Below, piece by piece: positions 14,043-18,634 of a DNA stretch of 18,634 nucleotides. The first letter of the stretch is position 1, and the number at the start of each line of letters is the position of its first letter. Location of the stretch: the NCBI GenBank assembly GCA_964622255.1, contig CAZUPK010000055.1:1-18634 (forward strand), written 5' to 3'. Position numbers and translations under genes: made by a program. Source of the DNA: SZUA-1377 sp964622255. GTDB taxonomy: Bacteria; Campylobacterota; Campylobacteria; Campylobacterales; QNZT01. The notes beneath the pieces are model-generated. The model was given only the letters and a program-made list of their open reading frames with translations, had not been told where the DNA came from and did no database searches.

Positions 14043-15754
14043 AATGATTGTCCTATCTGAAAATGTATAGCATAGATAGAGCTATCTTTAGCATTTACCC
14101 CATAATCAAGCTTTATAGGACCTATAATGGTATTATATCTTAAACCTATGCCATAACTATGTATAAAATCAAGATCAAAATAATCCTCTTTCATACTAAG
14201 CATCGTAGCATCCCAAAAAAGTGCCATTGATATCTTTTGTGTTATAGGGTGTGAAATCTCTAAGGAGTTATCCACTACACTCTTTCCACCTAAATCATCA
14301 CATCCCCCATCATAAGCTCCCAGTCTATTATATCCATAAGCACGATTACTAAAACTTCCTCCTGCAAAAAATAGTTTAGATTCTGGTAAGCTTTTTTCTA
14401 ACTCCTTTATAACTCCAACTTTTCCTTTTACTGCTATGGTAAAGTCATTTATAGTCTTTATAGCTCTTGCTTCTAAAAAAAGTTTTGAATATGATGTAGA
14501 TGATGCTAAGTATGTTAATCCGTTTTCCCAGTAAGCAGAGAGATATATACCGTTTTTAGGATCTATCTTAGAGTCTCTCTTATCAATTATAGCTCTTATA
14601 AATGGTGAGAGTAAAACAAAATGTCCATCATTTATAGAGCAATAATCTCCCTTTTTTTTTACATCTATGTTTTCAAAATCTATCCCCATATCTAAAGCAT
14701 ACTCTCCCATATTTTTTTGCAAATGGAATATATCACTAAACTTTTTTTCATCAAACCTATCATACTTGGTCTTTGAGTAACTAAACTCATTTTTTAAATC
14801 AAAATATCTATTTAAAACAGGTAGTTTTATAAAGGCTGGGTTAAAAAAGGTATTTTTTATATATTGCTCTTTGTTTGAGTATTTAAAATCAAAAGCTAAC
14901 TTTCTAGCTTCCCCTTTAAAGTTTCTTTGCTCCCAGTGAAAAAAGGTTTTTGCTCCATACTGAGTTTCATAACCGATACCTATCTCTCTTCGTATAAGAA
15001 CTCTCTTTTTTGTAACTTTTATATCGGTATCAATCCTATCTCCATCTATATTTTCTTTTATATCTATAGTGTCGAAAATATCAAGTCCTAAGACATTTTC
15101 ATAACTTTTTAGTATCTTTTTAGATGAGTAGTCATCCCCACTTTTATAAAAAAGTCTTGAGAGAATAACTTTAGCTCTTATATCTTTTGGAGATTTTATA
15201 TCTATCTTTCCAAATTTACACTTTTTATTTTTTTTTAGTTTATAAACTAAATCCACATAGTATTTTTTTAAATCAATATAAGCTTTTGTTTTTAAGTCAT
15301 AGTTGCAGTAACCTCTGCTTTTTAACTCTCTTTTTAGACTCTCTCTTATGGATATAAACTTTTTTATTATAAACCTATCTCCAACTTTAAACTTTAAAAA
15401 ATTTCTTATATCACTAGTTTTGCTACTATTTATATCTCGTATTTTTATAGGAGTGTTTTCATCTATCATAAAAACCATTTTTTTATTTGATAGTTTTGTA
15501 TTAACTTTTACTTTAAAAAAACCTTCACTCTTATATAGTTTTATAAGCGACTCCTTTAACGGTTTTATGATAACTTTATCAATCTTTGGAGTTCCATCTT
15601 TATAAAACTCAAACCAACTCTTTTTTATAACCAAGTCTAAATTTTCATATAGATATTTACTTGAAAGAGTTTTATTACCTTTAAAATATACCTTTATATC
15701 TGCTTTTGCATATATCACAATAGGTAGTAAAAAAAGCAGTAAAACTCTTATCAT
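14039..15754 (-). CDS. tamA: Outer-membrane assembly protein TamA (Omp85 family)
   Basis: Outer-membrane barrel of the Omp85 superfamily that partners with TamB. The 571 residues start with a signal peptide (about 1-18, MIRVLLLFLLPIVIYAKA), then POTRA-type repeats (about 19-255) and a 16-strand barrel domain (about 256-571) whose last residue is Phe (HFQIGQSF), as needed for recognition by the Bam machinery. The lid-loop motif, usually VRGY or VRGF, is NRAYGY here (470-475): the arginine (R471) is kept and the glycine is Ala. Cysteines lie at about 150, 179, 372 and 485. ATG start 5 nt after the polA stop with no good Shine-Dalgarno sequence, so coupling to polA is likely. BamA itself is unlikely since tamB follows and the length fits TamA. 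Confidence 0.88.
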   Translation of the reverse strand: MIRVLLLFLLPIVIYAKADIKVYFKGNKTLSSKYLYENLDLVIKKSWFEFYKDGTPKIDKVIIKPLKESLIKLYKSEGFFKVKVNTKLSNKKMVFMIDENTPIKIRDINSSKTSDIRNFLKFKVGDRFIIKKFISIRESLKRELKSRGYCNYDLKTKAYIDLKKYYVDLVYKLKKNKKCKFGKIDIKSPKDIRAKVILSRLFYKSGDDYSSKKILKSYENVLGLDIFDTIDIKENIDGDRIDTDIKVTKKRVLIRREIGIGYETQYGAKTFFHWEQRNFKGEARKLAFDFKYSNKEQYIKNTFFNPAFIKLPVLNRYFDLKNEFSYSKTKYDRFDEKKFSDIFHLQKNMGEYALDMGIDFENIDVKKKGDYCSINDGHFVLLSPFIRAIIDKRDSKIDPKNGIYLSAYWENGLTYLASSTSYSKLFLEARAIKTINDFTIAVKGKVGVIKELEKSLPESKLFFAGGSFSNRAYGYNRLGAYDGGCDDLGGKSVVDNSLEISHPITQKISMALFWDATMLSMKEDYFDLDFIHSYGIGLRYNTIIGPIKLDYGVNAKDSSIYAIHFQIGQSF

Positions 15755-15759
15755 AGCTA

Positions 15760-18420
15760 CTACTTTAACTCTCCCCAGTTATCTCCTATACTTTTGCTAC
15801 ATTTTAGAGGTATCTCTAACTTATAGATATTTTCCATAATCTCTTTTGTAGCCTTACAAAACTCTTCAATCTCTTCCTCTCTAACTTCAAAAATAAGTTC
15901 ATCGTGTATTTGCAAAAGCATCTTGTTTTGACCTTGTTTCAAATCTTTATGGAGTCTATTCATACTAAGTTTTATAATATCTGCCGCACTTCCTTGAAAG
16001 AGTGTATTTATCGCCTCTCTTTCAAATGATGCCTTTAAAAAACTGTTTGCCAAATCATAGTTAAAATATCTCTTTCTTTTTAAAAGAGTCTCTACAAAGC
16101 CCTTTTCCTTACTAAACTCTACTATACTCTCTAAGTAACTTTTAACAGTTGGAAATGATGCAAAATAACTCTTAATATACCCTTTAGCCTCTTTAGAAGT
16201 TATACCAAGAGTATCGGCTAACTTTCTACTTCCCATACCATACAAGAGTCCAAAGTTTATGCTCTTTGCGATAGCTCTTTTCTCTTTTGCATTTTCTTCT
16301 CCAAAGATTTTCATAGCAGTTTCAAGATGTATATCTTTATCCTCTTTAAAAGCTTCTACTAAAACTATATCTTTGCTAAAATGAGCTAAAAGTCTAAGTT
16401 CTATCTGAGAATAGTCAAAACTAACAAGTTTATATCCCTCTTTTGCTATAAAAGCTTTTCTTATCTCTCTTCCAAGCTCTGTTCTAACAGGGATGTTTTG
16501 AAGGTTTGGGTTTTTTGAACTAAGTCTTCCTGTTGCAGTTCCCGTTTGTAAAAAGCTTGTGTAGATTCGTTGATTTTTATCAAAACTTGCTAACTTTAAA
16601 AGTGGCTCTATATAGGTCGATCGTAGTTTATAACTCTCTCTATAATCAAGTATATTTTCTATGATAGGATGTTCATCTCTTAGTGAGTTCAAAACTTTTT
16701 CATCTGTTGAGTAACCAGTTTTTGTCTTTTTACCCTTTTTAAATCCTAACTTTTCAAAAAGCACCTCTCCAAGCTGTTTTGTAGAGTTTATATTAAACTC
16801 ACTTCCTGCCAACTCATAGATATACTTTGTAAGCTCCTCTATCGCTTTATCGGCTTTTTCTTTTAAAGAGGTTAAAAACTTTATATCTATCTTAATACCC
16901 TCATTTTCCATAGATAAAAGAGTATTTATAAAAGGAAACTCGACCTCTTTTGCCTCCTTTTTTAAGCTATCTTCTAATTTTTCATTTAGATAAAAATATA
17001 ACTTTAAGCTCATCCAAGCATCTTCACTTGCATATTTACAAGCTTCATCTATATCAACCGAGCTAAAATCCTCCCCCTTTTTCACCACATCTTTAAACTT
17101 TACCATTTTATAATCAAAATATTTTTTAGCTAAGTTATCAAGCCCCACACTTTGAGAAGGATTTAGTAGCCATGCTAGTATCATCGTATCACTAAAAACC
17201 TCTGTCTGCGAAAAACCAAAATTTTGGTAGATAATGTTTAAATCATACTTTAGATTTTGTCCTACTACTTTAAACTCAAAGATTTTCCTTATAGCCTCTT
17301 TAGCATCTTCAAAACTAATTTGGTCTCCAACTCCTAAATAAAAGTGATTTATGGGAACATAGTATGCTTTTTTACTATCAAAACAAAAAGAAAACCCTAC
17401 TATCTTAGCAAGTCTTGAAGTTGTAGAGGTAGTTTCAGTATCAAAAGCTACAACAGCATCTTTTGGGATAGAGTCTATCACACTAAAAAGTTTCTCTTTT
17501 GTATCCAAAAGTATTGCCTCAAATGAGTTTAACTTTTTTTGTCGCTCCTCCTCTTTTTTTTGATGAGTAGCACTTGCACGAGAGAAAATAGTTTTCATAT
17601 CAAGCTTTTCAAGCTCATCTTTTATCTTAAGAATAGGATTTTCTCTTGGAAACTCATACTCTTTATAATCTATATCTTTTACTATGTCATAGTGAAGTGA
17701 TGCCAACTCATAACTTAAAAAGGCATTTTCTTTAGACTCTAAAAGGAGTTTTCTCATCCTTGGATTTGCAATCTTTTCTATATTTTCATATATCTCTTTT
17801 AAGTTTTTATAAGTTGATAAAAGAGTTCTTGCACCCTTTGGACCGATACCTTTTACTCCAGGGATATTATCGGAACTATCTCCTACTATCGCTAGATAGT
17901 CTGTTATTTGAAAAGGTTTTACTCCGAACTTTTTCATACATTCATCTTTGTTTATCTTTATCTTTTTCATAGGATCATAGATAAGCACTCTATCATCATC
18001 TATGAGTTGATAAAGATCTTTGTCTGAAGAGACTATTTGAACTTTTATACCCTTTTGCTTTGCATCTTTTGCTATAGTTGCTATGATATCATCGGCTTCA
18101 TAACCGCTTATCTCTAAAGACTTAAAGTCCATCTTTTTTATCCATTCTATCGCAACTGGAAGTTGTTTTAGTAAATCCTCTGGCGGTTTTGGACGATTTG
18201 CTTTATAGTTTGGATCTATCTTACTTCTTAAAGTCTTTTCCTTTGAATCAAGTGCAAACAAAAGATAGTCAGTTCTATACTCTTTGTTTATAGAAGCTAT
18301 AAAGTTTACAAAACCTGTCAGCAATCCTGTTGGAAAGCCATCTTTACTCTTTAAATATGGCAAAGCATAATACTGCCTGAAAAAAAATCCAAATGTATCA
18401 ATTATCGTTAGTGTTTTCAA
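15760..18420 (-). CDS. polA: DNA polymerase I
   Basis: Repair and Okazaki-fragment polymerase. The 886 residues contain all three domains. The 5'-3' nuclease (about 1-285) has D8, GYEADD (106-111), SSDKD (131-135) and GDSSDNIPGVKGIGPK (180-195). The 3'-5' exonuclease (about 300-480) keeps its metal-binding residues: FDTETT (D327, E329), QNLKYD (N389, D393) and YASED (Y463, D467), so proofreading should work. The polymerase domain has motif A DYSQIELR (669-676), the O-helix RAIAKSINFGLLYG (715-728) and motif C HDE (839-841). The start is TTG at 18420, with AAGGA 5 nt upstream, and gives the expected MKTLTIIDTFGFFF opening. It overlaps a 26-codon ORF by 23 nt and stands 5 nt before tamA. Confidence 0.97.
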   Translation of the reverse strand: MKTLTIIDTFGFFFRQYYALPYLKSKDGFPTGLLTGFVNFIASINKEYRTDYLLFALDSKEKTLRSKIDPNYKANRPKPPEDLLKQLPVAIEWIKKMDFKSLEISGYEADDIIATIAKDAKQKGIKVQIVSSDKDLYQLIDDDRVLIYDPMKKIKINKDECMKKFGVKPFQITDYLAIVGDSSDNIPGVKGIGPKGARTLLSTYKNLKEIYENIEKIANPRMRKLLLESKENAFLSYELASLHYDIVKDIDYKEYEFPRENPILKIKDELEKLDMKTIFSRASATHQKKEEERQKKLNSFEAILLDTKEKLFSVIDSIPKDAVVAFDTETTSTTSRLAKIVGFSFCFDSKKAYYVPINHFYLGVGDQISFEDAKEAIRKIFEFKVVGQNLKYDLNIIYQNFGFSQTEVFSDTMILAWLLNPSQSVGLDNLAKKYFDYKMVKFKDVVKKGEDFSSVDIDEACKYASEDAWMSLKLYFYLNEKLEDSLKKEAKEVEFPFINTLLSMENEGIKIDIKFLTSLKEKADKAIEELTKYIYELAGSEFNINSTKQLGEVLFEKLGFKKGKKTKTGYSTDEKVLNSLRDEHPIIENILDYRESYKLRSTYIEPLLKLASFDKNQRIYTSFLQTGTATGRLSSKNPNLQNIPVRTELGREIRKAFIAKEGYKLVSFDYSQIELRLLAHFSKDIVLVEAFKEDKDIHLETAMKIFGEENAKEKRAIAKSINFGLLYGMGSRKLADTLGITSKEAKGYIKSYFASFPTVKSYLESIVEFSKEKGFVETLLKRKRYFNYDLANSFLKASFEREAINTLFQGSAADIIKLSMNRLHKDLKQGQNKMLLQIHDELIFEVREEEIEEFCKATKEIMENIYKLEIPLKCSKSIGDNWGELK

Positions 18421-18478
18421 TCTCTTCCTTTAAATCTTCTTTGAAACTTTTAAAATTATCCACTAAAAATCCACTCAT
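18398..18478 (-). pseudogene. 26-codon ORF overlapping the polA start; possible C-terminal scrap of a fliO-like gene
   Basis: Reads MSGFLVDNFKSFKEDL then KEEIENTNDN and TGA. Its ATG overlaps the stop of the preceding 21-codon ORF as ATGA, and its last 23 nt overlap polA. The peptide is acidic and helical without a membrane segment. A stop (TAA) lies two codons upstream in the frame. FliO proteins end in a short variable cytoplasmic tail after a beta domain, and this would suit such a tail, but no diagnostic motif is present. It could be a real small coupled ORF whose translation feeds ribosomes to polA, or simply a relic. Confidence 0.35.
18426..18430 (-). promoter_or_regulatory. Ribosome binding site AAGGA setting the TTG start of polA
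   Basis: AAGGA stands 5 nt before the TTG at 18420. No ATG or GTG lies nearby in the polA frame upstream, and the protein aligned from this TTG has the normal family opening, so the site decides the start. Confidence 0.6.
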
Positions 18479-18540
18479 CGGTTACTACCAAATACTAAAA
18501 GCATCTTAAAGTAAGCGACGGAGTAATCCATCTCTACCAT
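18475..18540 (-). pseudogene. 21-codon ORF after fliN; possible N-terminal scrap of a fliO-like membrane protein
   Basis: Reads MVEMDYSVAYFKMLLVFGSNR and TGA. It starts inside the end of the fliN-like gene (overlap 7 nt) and ends in an ATGA overlap with the next small ORF. YSVAYFKMLLVF looks like the opening of a membrane helix that is cut off after about eight hydrophobic residues. FliO, a small bitopic flagellar export protein, often follows fliN, so I suspect an internal deletion with frameshift. This is inference from context; the piece is too short to prove a family. Confidence 0.35.
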
Positions 18541-18634
18541 AATTTCTCTTTTTTGAAATATTGAATAAGTGTGTCGGAATCTAAGATCTCATTTATTCTA
18601 ACGGCTAAGTTGTCTTTAAAAACAATAACTTCAC
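18534..18634 (-). CDS. fliN: C-terminal end of a SpoA-domain flagellar motor switch protein, FliN-like (partial)
   Basis: The last 32 codons before TAG read EVIVFKDNLAVRINEI, then LDSDTLIQYFKKEKLW. The pattern (G)EV-h-V-x-x-(D/N)-x-h-A/G-VRI-x-EI is the final part of the SpoA domain shared by FliN, FliY and FliM, which form the C-ring below FliG. The short tail after the domain suits FliN. The upstream part lies beyond the right edge, so FliY or FliM is not excluded. The gene ends just before the two small ORFs that precede polA. Confidence 0.65.
   Translation of the reverse strand, partial: EVIVFKDNLAVRINEILDSDTLIQYFKKEKLW

Overview
The window is AT-rich and carries every intact gene on the minus strand. 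It looks like a chromosomal segment of a Campylobacterota bacterium (Epsilonproteobacteria; perhaps a Sulfurimonas-like member of the Campylobacterales). The evidence is the order hisC-fliF-fliG-fliH-dxs and the block ilvB-ilvN-lpxD, both of which I recall from this phylum, together with low GC and extended -10 promoters that lack a good -35. The genus is inference.

Layout, read in the direction of transcription (high to low coordinates). The right edge (18634-18421) holds the C-terminal end of a SpoA-domain flagellar switch protein (FliN-like) and two tiny overlapping ORFs that may be the wreck of a fliO-like gene. Next come polA (DNA polymerase I with all three proofreading motifs), tamA and tamB (outer-membrane/periplasm assembly module), closed by a hairpin at 10907-10934. 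A promoter at about 10889-10897 starts the next operon: ilvB, ilvN, lpxD, ybeY and a Ca2+/Na+ antiporter gene. After a 428-bp gene-free gap comes hisC-fliF-fliG-fliH-dxs, with dxs running off the left edge.

Most genes within each operon touch or overlap (TAGTG, TTGA and ATGA junctions and 1-5 nt gaps), so translational coupling is likely. Six of the genes whose start is visible begin with TTG or GTG rather than ATG. Functionally the window mixes flagellar basal body and switch (FliF, FliG, FliH, FliN-like), envelope building (TamA, TamB, LpxD), branched-chain amino acid and histidine synthesis (IlvBN, HisC), isoprenoid precursors (Dxs), ribosome/RNA maturation (YbeY), ion exchange, and DNA repair (PolA).

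No new defence, mobile or biosynthetic system is visible. The most unusual place is the gap at 5965-6392, which reads as an insertion-sequence graveyard. It has the first 23 codons of an IS1634-type transposase with its promoter still intact, a probable TnpB tail with an omega-RNA-like 3' hairpin, a tandem repeat resembling an IS21-type end, and nested inverted repeats around the IS1634 relic. The second most unusual place is the broken ORF pair between fliN and polA.
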